From: Plantactinospora endophytica
Lineage (GTDB): Bacteria > Actinomycetota > Actinomycetes > Mycobacteriales > Micromonosporaceae
Direction: 5' to 3'
Assembly: GCF_016862915.1 (NCBI RefSeq)
Contig: NZ_BONW01000039.1
Span: forward strand, 124,001 to 188,000
Length of the DNA: 64,000 nt
This document shows, one piece after another, positions 51,980 through 60,292 of the stretch (position 1 is the stretch's first letter; each line of letters opens with the position of its first letter). A model generated the notes under the pieces. That model saw only the letters and a list, made by a program, of their open reading frames with translations. It did not search any database and was not told the DNA's origin. The translations under genes and the position numbers were made by a program.

Positions 51980-53074
51980 TCATCTGGTGCTCTGCGCGAC
52001 TTCGTAGAGCCGTTCCGGCGTCACCGCGCCGACCAGCACCCGGCCGTCGTCGGTGAGCAGGGCGGTGAAGAGCTTGCCGGTGACGATCCGGCCGGTGCCC
52101 CACGCGCCGTTCACCTCGGGCAGGCCGCCGAGCACGCTCCGCAGCAGCGCGGCCTCCGCCCCGTCGGTCTCCGCGACCTTGGCGACCTCGGCGAGCTGGG
52201 GCACCTCGGCGACCAGTACGCTCGTCCAGCCCTTGCCGACCACCGTCGGCCGCTCGACCTCGGCCGGCAGCGCCATCGGCTTGCCGTCCGGCCGCGCCCC
52301 CTCGGTGACCACGGTGCCCGGCGGCGGGTTGAAGACGAACTGCGCCGGGTCCGGGCGCTCGAAGTCGATCTGGGTGAACGCCACCTCGAAGGCCGGCTTG
52401 CTGGTGCCCTGCGGCACGACCTGGAAACGCAGCGGTACGTGCTCGGCGGCGTCGATCGCGATCGTGATCTGGCCCACCAGCGACGTCGCGTCCCGGGGTT
52501 CGAGGACCAGTTCGTACGCGTCCCGGCCGGCGATCGAGGCGGACCGCCCGACGCTGACCCGGGTACTCGGATCGACCGCCGCCAACGCCTGCTCGGCGGC
52601 CTCCTGCGGAGTGGTCGGCAGGTGACCGGGCCGGCCCGTCGGCTGGCCGTCCAGCGTGCTGTGCTCGGCCTTGTTGGCCTGGCTGTCCCAGATCCAGACG
52701 TCCTTGCCGTTGCGGATCACGTCGGTCTCGCCGAGGGTGCCGAGCAGGGCGACCCGGGTCTTGTCCGGGCCGGCGTGCCAGACCCGCAGCGTGTGCGTAC
52801 CGGAGACCAGCGAGGTCAGTTCGGCGCTGCCCCGGCCACCGATGCCGGGCAGGCTGGGCAGCCCGAGGTCGGCGCGTTTGATCACGGTGCCGGAGAGGCC
52901 GTCCAGCCGGGCGGTCTGCAGGTCGACGAGGAGCTGTGCGGCACTCCGCTCGGGCAGGTTCGGCTCGGCGGCCGAGGCGAACGTGCCGACCGCCGCACCT
53001 CCGCCGAGGATCGCCAGGGCCGCACCGGTCGGGACCAGCCACCGCAACGCGGGCCGGGTCTGGAAAACAGACAT
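51980..53074 (-). CDS. Secreted LolA/RseB-like protein
   Basis: 364 residues with signal peptide (about 1-35, ending ASA). LLVDLQTARLDGLSGTVIKRADLGLP, GPDKTRVALLG, DVWIWDSQANKAEHSTLDG and a beta-rich core resemble the LolA/RseB/LppX fold of actinomycete exported proteins, which bind lipids or sense envelope damage. Located between an OmpR-type two-component system (divergent) and an ABC exporter (same strand, downstream), a context seen for envelope-stress systems. Function inferred. Confidence 0.88.
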   Translation of the reverse strand: MSVFQTRPALRWLVPTGAALAILGGGAAVGTFASAAEPNLPERSAAQLLVDLQTARLDGLSGTVIKRADLGLPSLPGIGGRGSAELTSLVSGTHTLRVWHAGPDKTRVALLGTLGETDVIRNGKDVWIWDSQANKAEHSTLDGQPTGRPGHLPTTPQEAAEQALAAVDPSTRVSVGRSASIAGRDAYELVLEPRDATSLVGQITIAIDAAEHVPLRFQVVPQGTSKPAFEVAFTQIDFERPDPAQFVFNPPPGTVVTEGARPDGKPMALPAEVERPTVVGKGWTSVLVAEVPQLAEVAKVAETDGAEAALLRSVLGGLPEVNGAWGTGRIVTGKLFTALLTDDGRVLVGAVTPERLYEVAQSTR

Positions 53075-53111
53075 GTTCGTACCTCCTGTGCTCCATCCTG
53101 CGCCTCCGGCA

Positions 53112-53146
53112 CTGTGAAACCACTGAGAACCGCTGTGGCCTCACTC
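53112..53146. promoter_or_regulatory. Direct repeats resembling OmpR-family binding sites
   Basis: CTGTGAAACCA, CTGAGAACCG and CTGTGGCCTCA follow one another at 10-11-bp steps (53112-53143), the spacing of tandem half-sites bound by OmpR-type regulators. They lie between the LolA-like gene (minus) and the response regulator gene (plus), so autoregulation plus control of the LolA/ABC operon is plausible. Confidence 0.45.
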
Positions 53147-53190
53147 AGCCGGGTCTGGTTGCCCCGCCCCGGGGATGGCACGCTTGTCCG

Positions 53191-53847
53191 GTGCGCTTGC
53201 TGGTGGTAGAGGACGAGGCCCGACTGGCCACGGCGTTGCAGCGCGGCCTCCAGGCCGAGGGGTTCGTGGTCGACGTGGCCGGTACCGGGCCGGAGGGGCT
53301 CGACCTGGCCCGGCACGGCGGGTACGACGCGATGATCCTGGACGTGATGCTGCCGGGGCTCTCCGGCTACCGGGTGGTACGCCAGTTGCGGGCCGAGAAG
53401 CACTGGCTGCCCGTGCTCATGCTCTCCGCCAAGGACGGCGAGTACGACCAGGCCGACGGGCTGGACTGCGGCGCGGACGACTACCTGACCAAGCCCTTCT
53501 CGTACGTGGTGCTGCTGGCCCGGCTGCGCGCCCTGCTGCGCCGGGGTGCGCCGCGCCGTCCGGTGGTGCTGGTCGCCGGTGACCTGAGCCTCGACCCGGC
53601 CCGCCGTCGGGTGACCCGGGACGGCGTCGAGGTCGAACTCACCGCCCGGGAGTACGCGTTACTCGAATACCTGCTCCGCCGGGCCGGCGAGGTGGTCTCC
53701 AAGACGGAGCTGCTCGACCACGTCTGGGACGCCAGTCTGCGTACCGCCCCGAACGCTGTAGAGGTCTACGTCGGCTACCTGCGCCGCAAGATCGGTCGGG
53801 ACCGGCTGGAGACGATCCGGGGAGCCGGCTACCGGCTGGTGACATGA
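53191..53847 (+). CDS. OmpR/PhoB-family response regulator
   Basis: 218 residues from the GTG at 53191. Receiver with EDEARL, Asp in MILDVMLPGLSG, Lys in DDYLTKPF; C-terminal winged helix with VELTAREYALLEYLLRRAGEVVSKTELLDHVW, and VYVGYLRRKIGRDRLETIRGAGYRLV. No ribosome site is visible; the start is inferred from receiver alignment. Operon with the histidine kinase. Confidence 0.95.
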   Translation: MRLLVVEDEARLATALQRGLQAEGFVVDVAGTGPEGLDLARHGGYDAMILDVMLPGLSGYRVVRQLRAEKHWLPVLMLSAKDGEYDQADGLDCGADDYLTKPFSYVVLLARLRALLRRGAPRRPVVLVAGDLSLDPARRRVTRDGVEVELTAREYALLEYLLRRAGEVVSKTELLDHVWDASLRTAPNAVEVYVGYLRRKIGRDRLETIRGAGYRLVT

Positions 53848-53968
53848 CCCCGCCGGACCGAGGTCACCAGATGGTCGTGCCGGCCGGGGCGCGGTGCCGG
53901 GCGATCCGACGGGCGGCGGTGACCGGGGCATCGCGCTCTCCGACGGGTACCCGACGGGCGGCGGCACG

Positions 53969-55588
53969 ATGGCCGACGCGGCCCGGATCCGGGAACTGGC
54001 CGGGGCGATGCCGACCCGGGCCCGAGCGATGACCCGGCTGCCGTTCCGGGAGCGTTTCGGCCGGCCCGGCTGGCGGCGACCCTGGCTGACGCTGAGCCTG
54101 CGGGCCCGGCTCACCATCATCAGCGCGGCCGGTCTGGCGGCCGGTCTCGCCGTCGGCGGGCTGGTGCTGATCGGCGCGCTCGGCTACGCGCTCCAGCGCA
54201 CCGTGGACACCGAGGCGCTGAAGACCGCCGAGGCGGTGGCCCGGCTGGCCGGCCAGAACGCGCTGCCGGACCCGCTGCCGGTCGCCGGTGGCCAGGTACG
54301 GGTGCAGGTGCTCGACCGGCAGGGACGGATCAGGGCCGCCTCGATCGACGCCGACCGGCTGGTGCCGATGCTCTACCCCGACGAGCTGCGGCACTTCCAC
54401 GCCGGTGAACGGGACCGGTTCTACCTGCCCGGCCGGCGCCTCGGCCTGGACGGCCCGATCCGGGTGGTCGCGGTGCCCGCCGGCCCGACCGCCGATCCGC
54501 AGACGGTACTGGTGGCCAAGTCCACCGCGGACGTACGGCACAGCGTGACCGTGGTCCGCACCATCCTGCTGATCAGTTTTCCGCTGCTGTTGGTCGCGTT
54601 GGCCGCCGTGGCGTGGCGGGTGATCGGCGCCACGCTGCGCCCGGTCGAGACGTTGCGGGCCGGCGCCGAGGAGATCACCGGCGGTGCCCGGCCGGGCAGG
54701 TTGCCGCTGCCCGCCTCGCACGACGAGATCCACCGGCTGGCGGTGACCCTGAACGGGATGCTGGGCCGGCTGGAGTCGGCCCGGGCCCGGCAACGCCTGT
54801 TCGTCGCCGACGCCGCACACGAACTGCGCAGCCCGCTGGCGAACATGCGTACCCAGCTCGAGGTGGCGCAGCGGCTCGGCCCGGCGACGGACTGGCCGGG
54901 GGTCGCCGACGACCTGCTCGCCGACACCCAGCGGCTCAGCCGGCTCGTCGACGACCTGCTGCTGCTCGCCCGGTTCGACGAGGCGGGTGCCCGACCGTCC
55001 CGGGCCGCCGGACCGGTCGAACTGGGGGAGCTGCTGGCCGAGGTCGCCGAGCGGTACCCGGCGCCGCCGCTGCGGGTGGTCGCGCCGAGGTTCCCGCTCT
55101 GGGTGGTGGCCGAGCCGGACGCACTGGCCCGGATCCTGGCCAACCTGCTGGACAACGCGGTCCGGCACACGACCAGCGAGGTGGTGCTGGAGGCCGGCCC
55201 CGGCGGCTGGACCGGTCCGGCGTACCACCTGGTGACCGTCACCGACGACGGGCCCGGCATCCCGGCCGGGGACCGGGACCGGGTCTTCGACCGGTTCACC
55301 CGGCTTGATGACGCGCGGGCCCGGGACGCGGGCGGCGCCGGCCTCGGCCTGGCCATCGTCCGCGAGCTGGTACGCCGCCAGGGCGGCACGGTGACCCTCG
55401 GCGACGCCGCACCCGGACTACGGGTCGAGGTGCGCGTGCCGGTCGCCGAACGTCCCGCCCCGGACGGCGACGCCGACCCGCCCCCGCCGCGACCGGATTC
55501 GGTCGTCGGAGTTCAGCGGGCGGCCGGGGAACCGCCGGGCCGGTCGGTGCAGACCGGTTCGGCCTCGCCGACCACGCTCTCCGAGTAG
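53969..55588 (+). CDS. Sensor histidine kinase (HisKA type)
   Basis: 539 residues if started at the ATG at 53969; a GTG at 53894 would add 25 residues. Membrane segment 1 (about 50-72), an extracellular sensor loop (to 195), membrane segment 2, HAMP, then HisKA (ADAAHELRSPLANMRTQLEVAQR, phospho-His in HELRSP) and HATPase (LLDNAVRHTTSEVV, DDGPGIPAGDRDRVFDRF, GAGLGLAIVRELVRRQGG). It pairs with the OmpR regulator. The last 76 bp overlap the convergent TPR gene, and the end of the protein looks disordered. Confidence 0.92.
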   Translation: MADAARIRELAGAMPTRARAMTRLPFRERFGRPGWRRPWLTLSLRARLTIISAAGLAAGLAVGGLVLIGALGYALQRTVDTEALKTAEAVARLAGQNALPDPLPVAGGQVRVQVLDRQGRIRAASIDADRLVPMLYPDELRHFHAGERDRFYLPGRRLGLDGPIRVVAVPAGPTADPQTVLVAKSTADVRHSVTVVRTILLISFPLLLVALAAVAWRVIGATLRPVETLRAGAEEITGGARPGRLPLPASHDEIHRLAVTLNGMLGRLESARARQRLFVADAAHELRSPLANMRTQLEVAQRLGPATDWPGVADDLLADTQRLSRLVDDLLLLARFDEAGARPSRAAGPVELGELLAEVAERYPAPPLRVVAPRFPLWVVAEPDALARILANLLDNAVRHTTSEVVLEAGPGGWTGPAYHLVTVTDDGPGIPAGDRDRVFDRFTRLDDARARDAGGAGLGLAIVRELVRRQGGTVTLGDAAPGLRVEVRVPVAERPAPDGDADPPPPRPDSVVGVQRAAGEPPGRSVQTGSASPTTLSE

Positions 55589-57702
55589 ACGACCGCGACG
55601 GAGAAGCAGTAGTCGCCCCGAGCGTCCAGGCCGTAGACGACGTAGCCGGTCGACCCTGCCGGCAGTTCCTGGAACGGCCGGAGTTCCTGGCCGGCGCGCC
55701 CGCCGGCGAGTACCACCGGTCCCTTGGCGCCGTTGGGATAGCTCCAGCCCAGGGTCACGCTGCTCCGGTTGTCGGCCAGGGTGACCGAGCCGGGTGGGGT
55801 GCCGGGGGCGGCCGGCGGCGGTGTGCCCGGTGGTGCGGCCGGAGCGGTGGTCGCCACACCGGGTGCCGGCGGTGCCGGATCGTCGCCGCCGGCCAGCCCG
55901 AACCCGACCACCACGGCGACCGTGCCGAGCAGCACCAGCACCGCCAGGCCGGCGACGACGGTCGTCGGCATCCGACGGACCGTGGCCGGGGGCCGGTGAA
56001 CCCGGACCGGCAACCGGGACGAGCGCCGCTCGGGCAGGTTCCCGACCTGTCGTACCCCGTCGGGCTCGCCGAGGTCGACGGCGCCGCTGCCCGGCGGTTC
56101 CGGGTACGGCCGTTCGGCGACCGCCGCCGACCCGGATCGGTGCTCCGGCTGCCACCGGTCGGTGGGGGCCGGCGCACGATGCGGACCGTCGGCCAGGTCG
56201 TCGTCGCCGTCCGGGGTGCGTCGGGCCACGTCCGGCGGCCACCAGCCGTGCTCCGGGTCGCCGTCCATCCCGCCGGCCAGTGCGGCGCCGGTCCCGTTGG
56301 GGGCGAAGCCCGACCCGGCCCGGTCGGTCGCCGTCCGGGGTGGTGGCACCACCGTCCCGGCCGTCGGCGGGGTGGCCCACCGGGGCGGCGGCTCGACGAG
56401 TGGTGCGGGTGGCAACCGGGGCGGCGGCACCGTCGGGCCCGCCGGTGCGGTCCCGGTGGACCGGGGCGGGATCGGCGGCGGAAACCGCAGTGGCGGCAGC
56501 TCGTCGCGCGGCGGCAGTTCGGCGTCCGGCGGATGGTCCCCGTCGGACGGAGGCCCGGCCGCCGCCGTCGCCCCATTCCGGTACGGCCGGTCGAGATGCC
56601 GGGGCTCCCCGCCGAACGGCGTGGCTGCTGACGGTTGTCCGGGCTGCCACTCCGGATGTCCCGGCTCCCCGCCGAACGGCGTGGCCGCCGACGGTTGTCC
56701 GGGCTGCCACTCCGGATGTCCCGGCTCCCCGCCGAACGGCGTGGCCGCCGACGGTTGTCCGGGCTGCCACGTCGGCGCGTCGTGATGTGGCGGTGCTGCG
56801 GCGTGCTGCGGTGGTGGCGTCCCGTGCTCCGGCGACGGCGCGGCGTGCTGCGGTGGTGGCTCGGCGTGCCGTGCCGGTGTCCCGTGCTGTGCTGGCGGTG
56901 CCGCGTGCTGTGGCGGTGTCCCGTGCTGCGGTGGTGTCGGCGACCACTGTGCCGCGTGCTGCCCATGACCGCCGTGCGGTGGATGGTCGGGCTCCGGCCC
57001 GGCGTCGGCGCAGACGTGGTCGGGATCGGCCGCCGCCCGGGCGAGCGCCCCGACCTGGGTCGCCAGCGGATGGTCGGCCGGCAGGTGCTCCCGGCACAGC
57101 TCGCGGGCCAGGGCGAGATGCTCGTGCGCCTGGTTGAAGAACCCGCAGTCGCGCTGCATGGCACCGAGCCGGGCGAGCATCCGGATCCCGCCCGGGTGCC
57201 CGTCGCCGTACACCTCCCGGTGCAGCTCCCAGGCGTCCTCCAACCGGTTCCGGGCCAGCGTGCACTCGCCCTGGGCGTACTCCACGGTGGCCAGGTCGGC
57301 GTGCGCCGCGAGTACCCGCAACGACTCCGGTCCGTCGTTCGCGGTGAGTTCGATGATCACGTCCCGGTACAGCCGGGCGGCCCGGGAATGGCTGCCCACC
57401 CGGTGCAGTACGGCGGCGAGGGTGGCCGCGGTGGCCACGGTCCGCTGGTCGGCGGCGCCGTACAGCCGGGTGCTCGCGGAGTACGCGAACGCGGCCCAGC
57501 CCCGGGCGGCGTGCGCGTCGCCGAGCGCGACGAGTACCCGGGCCTGGAGGCCGGCCGCCTCGGCCAACTCGGCGGAGGCGTGCCCGGGACTCGGGTCGGC
57601 GGCGTCGAGCGGCGGGCCGAGCAGATTCCGGGCCCCGGTCAGGTCACCGGCTGCCACGAGCGCGTTCGCCTGCTGGGTGAGTTCACCGAAGCCGGAAGCC
57701 AC
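55513..57702 (-). CDS. TPR protein with Pro/His-rich repeats, membrane anchor and FN3-like domain
   Basis: 729 residues from the GTG at 57702. N-terminal tetratricopeptide-like helices (about 1-240: LTQQANALVAAGDLTGARNLL, ARLYRDVIIELTANDGPESLRVLAAHADLATVEYAQG), then a long Pro/His/Gly-rich region with QHGTPP/QHAAPP units and three copies of GQPSAATPFGGEP, one hydrophobic span (VVAGLAVLVLLGTVAVVVGFGLAG, about 590-615), and an external domain resembling fibronectin III (SVTLGWSYPNGAKGPVVLAG, GDYCFSVAVVYS). A cytoplasmic TPR plus external FN3 topology suggests a surface-linked signalling or scaffold protein. The 3' end overlaps the kinase gene by 76 bp. Confidence 0.85.
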   Translation of the reverse strand: MASGFGELTQQANALVAAGDLTGARNLLGPPLDAADPSPGHASAELAEAAGLQARVLVALGDAHAARGWAAFAYSASTRLYGAADQRTVATAATLAAVLHRVGSHSRAARLYRDVIIELTANDGPESLRVLAAHADLATVEYAQGECTLARNRLEDAWELHREVYGDGHPGGIRMLARLGAMQRDCGFFNQAHEHLALARELCREHLPADHPLATQVGALARAAADPDHVCADAGPEPDHPPHGGHGQHAAQWSPTPPQHGTPPQHAAPPAQHGTPARHAEPPPQHAAPSPEHGTPPPQHAAAPPHHDAPTWQPGQPSAATPFGGEPGHPEWQPGQPSAATPFGGEPGHPEWQPGQPSAATPFGGEPRHLDRPYRNGATAAAGPPSDGDHPPDAELPPRDELPPLRFPPPIPPRSTGTAPAGPTVPPPRLPPAPLVEPPPRWATPPTAGTVVPPPRTATDRAGSGFAPNGTGAALAGGMDGDPEHGWWPPDVARRTPDGDDDLADGPHRAPAPTDRWQPEHRSGSAAVAERPYPEPPGSGAVDLGEPDGVRQVGNLPERRSSRLPVRVHRPPATVRRMPTTVVAGLAVLVLLGTVAVVVGFGLAGGDDPAPPAPGVATTAPAAPPGTPPPAAPGTPPGSVTLADNRSSVTLGWSYPNGAKGPVVLAGGRAGQELRPFQELPAGSTGYVVYGLDARGDYCFSVAVVYSESVVGEAEPVCTDRPGGSPAAR
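56591..56770 (-). repeat. 60-bp perfect tandem repeat, three copies, coding
   Basis: Period exactly 60: bases 56641-56700 and 56701-56760 are identical. Each copy encodes 20 residues, WQPGQPSAATPFGGEPGHPE, in the proline-rich part of the TPR/FN3 protein. Confidence 0.95.
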
Positions 57703-57801
57703 GCCCCATCGTGCTTGTCCGGCGACGTTCAGTACAAGAGGGCAGGTGGGGCAGTTTGCTCCGCATCTCGGGCAGCCCGGGGTGCGGGCTACCGTGGAGA
57801 G

Positions 57802-58323
57802 ATGGCGATCCACCGGCTCAACCACGCCGTACTCTTCGTCCGCGACCTCGGCCGCAGCGTCGCGTTCTACCGTGACGTGCTCGGCTTCCGGCCGGTTCCG
57901 ATGACCCCCGAGGGCTTCGACGGCGCCGTCTTCCTCCAGGCACCCGGCTCCACCAACGACCACGACCTCGGCCTCTTCGAGGTCGGTGCCGCCGCCGGGC
58001 CGTCCGGCGCCGGTCGGACCACGGTCGGGCTCTACCACCTGGCCTGGGAGGTGGACACCCTCGACGAGCTGGCGGTGCTCGCCGGCCGGCTTTCCGAGGC
58101 GGGCGCACTGGCCGGCAGCTCCGACCACGGCAGCACCAAGAGCCTCTACGGCAAGGACCCGGACGGGCTGGAGTTCGAGGTGGTGTGGCTGGTCCCGGCC
58201 GACCGGCTCGACGAGCAGACCCTGGCCGCGCGCCGCCGGATCTCGCGGCTCGACCTCGACGCGGAGAAGCGACGGTACGGCGGCCAGACCCGTGGCGGCG
58301 TCGGCGTCTCCGTCCCGTCCTGA
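57802..58323 (+). CDS. VOC-family protein (catechol dioxygenase-like fold)
   Basis: 173 residues. Two beta-alpha-beta modules: MAIHRLNHAVLFVRDLGRSVAFYRDVLGF (metal-ligand His near the start), then VGLYHLAWEVDTLDELAVLAGRL (His), DPDGLEFEVVWLVP (Glu). Probable glyoxalase/dioxygenase-like metal enzyme or resistance protein; activity unknown. TACCGT lies 6 bases before the ATG, so it is probably leaderless. Confidence 0.9.
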   Translation: MAIHRLNHAVLFVRDLGRSVAFYRDVLGFRPVPMTPEGFDGAVFLQAPGSTNDHDLGLFEVGAAAGPSGAGRTTVGLYHLAWEVDTLDELAVLAGRLSEAGALAGSSDHGSTKSLYGKDPDGLEFEVVWLVPADRLDEQTLAARRRISRLDLDAEKRRYGGQTRGGVGVSVPS

Positions 58324-58438
58324 CCCGCCGACCTGTACCGGCCGGCTCCTGGCCCGTTGACCGTGGAGCGGCCGGCGGCGGTGCGGCGGGACGGCCGCCG
58401 AGATGACAGGGGCGGGTCGGGCAGGGTAGAACCGCTGC

Positions 58439-59362
58439 ATGTCCACCGACCCGATCGGCGTAGTCAAACGGGAACTGCTGGTACGCCAGCTCGACTCCTG
58501 GACGCCGGCCGCGCTGCACCGGTCCCGCCGGGTCACCTTCGCGCAGGCGTACGCCGGGGCGGACGGCGGTGTCGCGGACGCCGCGTTGCGGGTCTTCGCC
58601 GAGTTCGCCGACCTGCTGCGTGGGCGCCGGACGACCGCACTGACGATCGGCCCCGCCGACGACCACGACCTGTCGGCGCGGCACGCGGCGGCCCAGTCGG
58701 AGCTGCCCGACGGGCTGACCGCGCACCTGGTGCCGGGCGGCGTCGAACGGCTGCCGGTGGGGCTGAAGGCGGCCGGTGCGGCCGGCGCGCCGCTGCTCGT
58801 GTACCTGGACGGCACCGGCGGTCCGGGACCGGCGCCCGAGATCCTCGCCGCAGTGGCCGGTGGTCGCCCCGCCGAACTGCTGCTGGTGCTCGATCCGCCG
58901 GTCTGGTCCGGCGCGGACCACCGACGGCTGCTCACCGAGGCCGGGCTGCCACTGGTGACCGAGGTGGAGTTGGTTGCCGAGACGCCGGCCCGCTCCGAGG
59001 TGCTGGTCTTCGGCACCGCCGCCGGCAAGCGGCTGGACGCCTTCAAGAACGCCCTGTGGGCGGTGGACGAGTACGCCGGGGTGCGCTACCGGGACCCCGC
59101 CGATCCGGAGGGGCACCTGCTGGACATCTCGCTGGCGCCACATCCGGGGCCGCTGCGCCGGGAACTGCTGACCCGGCTGGCGACCGTCGGTGCCGCGTCA
59201 GTCACCGAACTGCGGCAGTTCACCGCCGAGCGGACGGTCTACCGGCCGGCCGACACCAACCGGGTGCTGCTGGCGTTGCTGGCCGCCGGGCTGGTACGCC
59301 GGGAGCCCGAGGCGGGCCGGCTGGCCGGCGACGTCACCATCACCACCGCCCCCACACCCTGA
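58439..59362 (+). CDS. Uncharacterised 307-residue protein
   Basis: Starts MSTDPIGVVKRELLVRQLDSWT. Alpha/beta composition with segments FAQAYAGADGGVADAALRVF, LLVYLDGTGGPG, AELLLVLDPPVW, AFKNALWAVDEYAGVRY and a C-terminal winged-helix-like end (LTRLATVGAASVTELRQF, NRVLLALLAAGLVRRE). It vaguely recalls the TcmP (three-Cys-motif partner) proteins, but the defining residues are not convincing. A TAGAAC hexamer 6 bases before the ATG suggests a leaderless transcript. Function unknown. Confidence 0.7.
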   Translation: MSTDPIGVVKRELLVRQLDSWTPAALHRSRRVTFAQAYAGADGGVADAALRVFAEFADLLRGRRTTALTIGPADDHDLSARHAAAQSELPDGLTAHLVPGGVERLPVGLKAAGAAGAPLLVYLDGTGGPGPAPEILAAVAGGRPAELLLVLDPPVWSGADHRRLLTEAGLPLVTEVELVAETPARSEVLVFGTAAGKRLDAFKNALWAVDEYAGVRYRDPADPEGHLLDISLAPHPGPLRRELLTRLATVGAASVTELRQFTAERTVYRPADTNRVLLALLAAGLVRREPEAGRLAGDVTITTAPTP

Positions 59363-59437
59363 TCCCGGATCAGCCCGAGTACGCAACAGGGACGCCGACG
59401 GCCCCGCCGGCATCCCTGTCCCGCCATCTCCGTCCGC

Positions 59438-59617
59438 CTACCGGCGTGCCTTGTCCTGCTTCCAGGACAGCGGGCCGGGCAGGTCGACCCGGTGCGCGCG
59501 GGCCCGGGAGTTCCACGACCAGCGTCCGATCTTGATACTCCACGAGGAGAAACCGTTCTCGGTGAAGTTGAGGATCAGCGGACCGAACTTCTTACGCTTA
59601 CGGAACATCAGTCCCAC
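59438..59617 (-). CDS. DUF4236 domain protein
   Basis: 59 residues from the GTG at 59617 (AAGGGAG 7-8 bases upstream); an ATG at 59623 would add two. GLMFRKRKKFGPLILNFTENGFSSWSIKIGRWSWNSRARAHRVDLPGPLSW is a complete DUF4236 domain, a small basic beta-rich protein of unknown function. In this window it stands alone. Confidence 0.85.
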   Translation of the reverse strand: MGLMFRKRKKFGPLILNFTENGFSSWSIKIGRWSWNSRARAHRVDLPGPLSWKQDKARR

Positions 59618-59766
59618 GGCCATGCTCCCTTCGAGACAGTTGCTTTCTTCCGGGGGTGGCCGTGAAGTTCCCCGTACGGATGTTCGGCAAACGTGTGTCG
59701 GTACCGGTTCGGAAATCCGACGGTCCGCAGCGGACGGTCCGGGGTGGCCGGTCGCGGGGCGGGAGG

Positions 59767-60222
59767 TCAGCGCGGCTGCCAGGCGTCCGGTCGGGTGGTC
59801 AGCTTCCGTACGTGCGCCGGCATCCGGCCGCTGATCAGTTCGGCGAGACTCACCTCGTCGACCACGTCCCGTACCGCCGCGCGGACGGCCACCCAGAGCC
59901 GGGGCAGGTTCTCGGCCGCGCCGTCGTACCGGGTCTGCTCGGGGCGCAGCCCGCGGATCCCGGCGAGCGGGCCGTCCACGGCGCGCAGGATCATGCCCAC
60001 CGTCACCTCACGGGGCGAGCGGGCCAGCGTGTAACCGCCCTCCGCGCCACGCTGGGCCTTGACGATCCCGGCCCGGCGCAGGTCGGCCAGGACCGCCTCG
60101 AGGAACTTCCGGGGCAGGTCCTGCTCTGCCGAGAGCGCCTGGGCGGACATCAGCGCCGGGTACGTCGCCGCGAGACTGAGCCCGGCCCGTACCGCGTAGT
60201 CGCCTCGCGCGGAGATCTGCAC
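59767..60222 (-). CDS. Rrf2-family transcriptional regulator without Cys cluster
   Basis: 151 residues from the GTG at 60222, matching the family start (V/M)QISARGDYAVRA; an ATG at 60237 gives 156. Winged helix: LSAEQDLPRKFLEAVLADLRRAGIVKAQRGAEGGYTLARSP. IscR and NsrR keep three cysteines that hold a [2Fe-2S] or [4Fe-4S] cluster; none is present here, so regulation must use another signal, as in CymR. No cysteine or iron gene is adjacent. Confidence 0.88.
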   Translation of the reverse strand: MQISARGDYAVRAGLSLAATYPALMSAQALSAEQDLPRKFLEAVLADLRRAGIVKAQRGAEGGYTLARSPREVTVGMILRAVDGPLAGIRGLRPEQTRYDGAAENLPRLWVAVRAAVRDVVDEVSLAELISGRMPAHVRKLTTRPDAWQPR

Positions 60223-60292
60223 GGCACCATCATCCATGGTCGGGCTGGTCGGCCGGGGCGGCGGGGCCGGCGGCGCGCCGGGGTGGGGCCGG

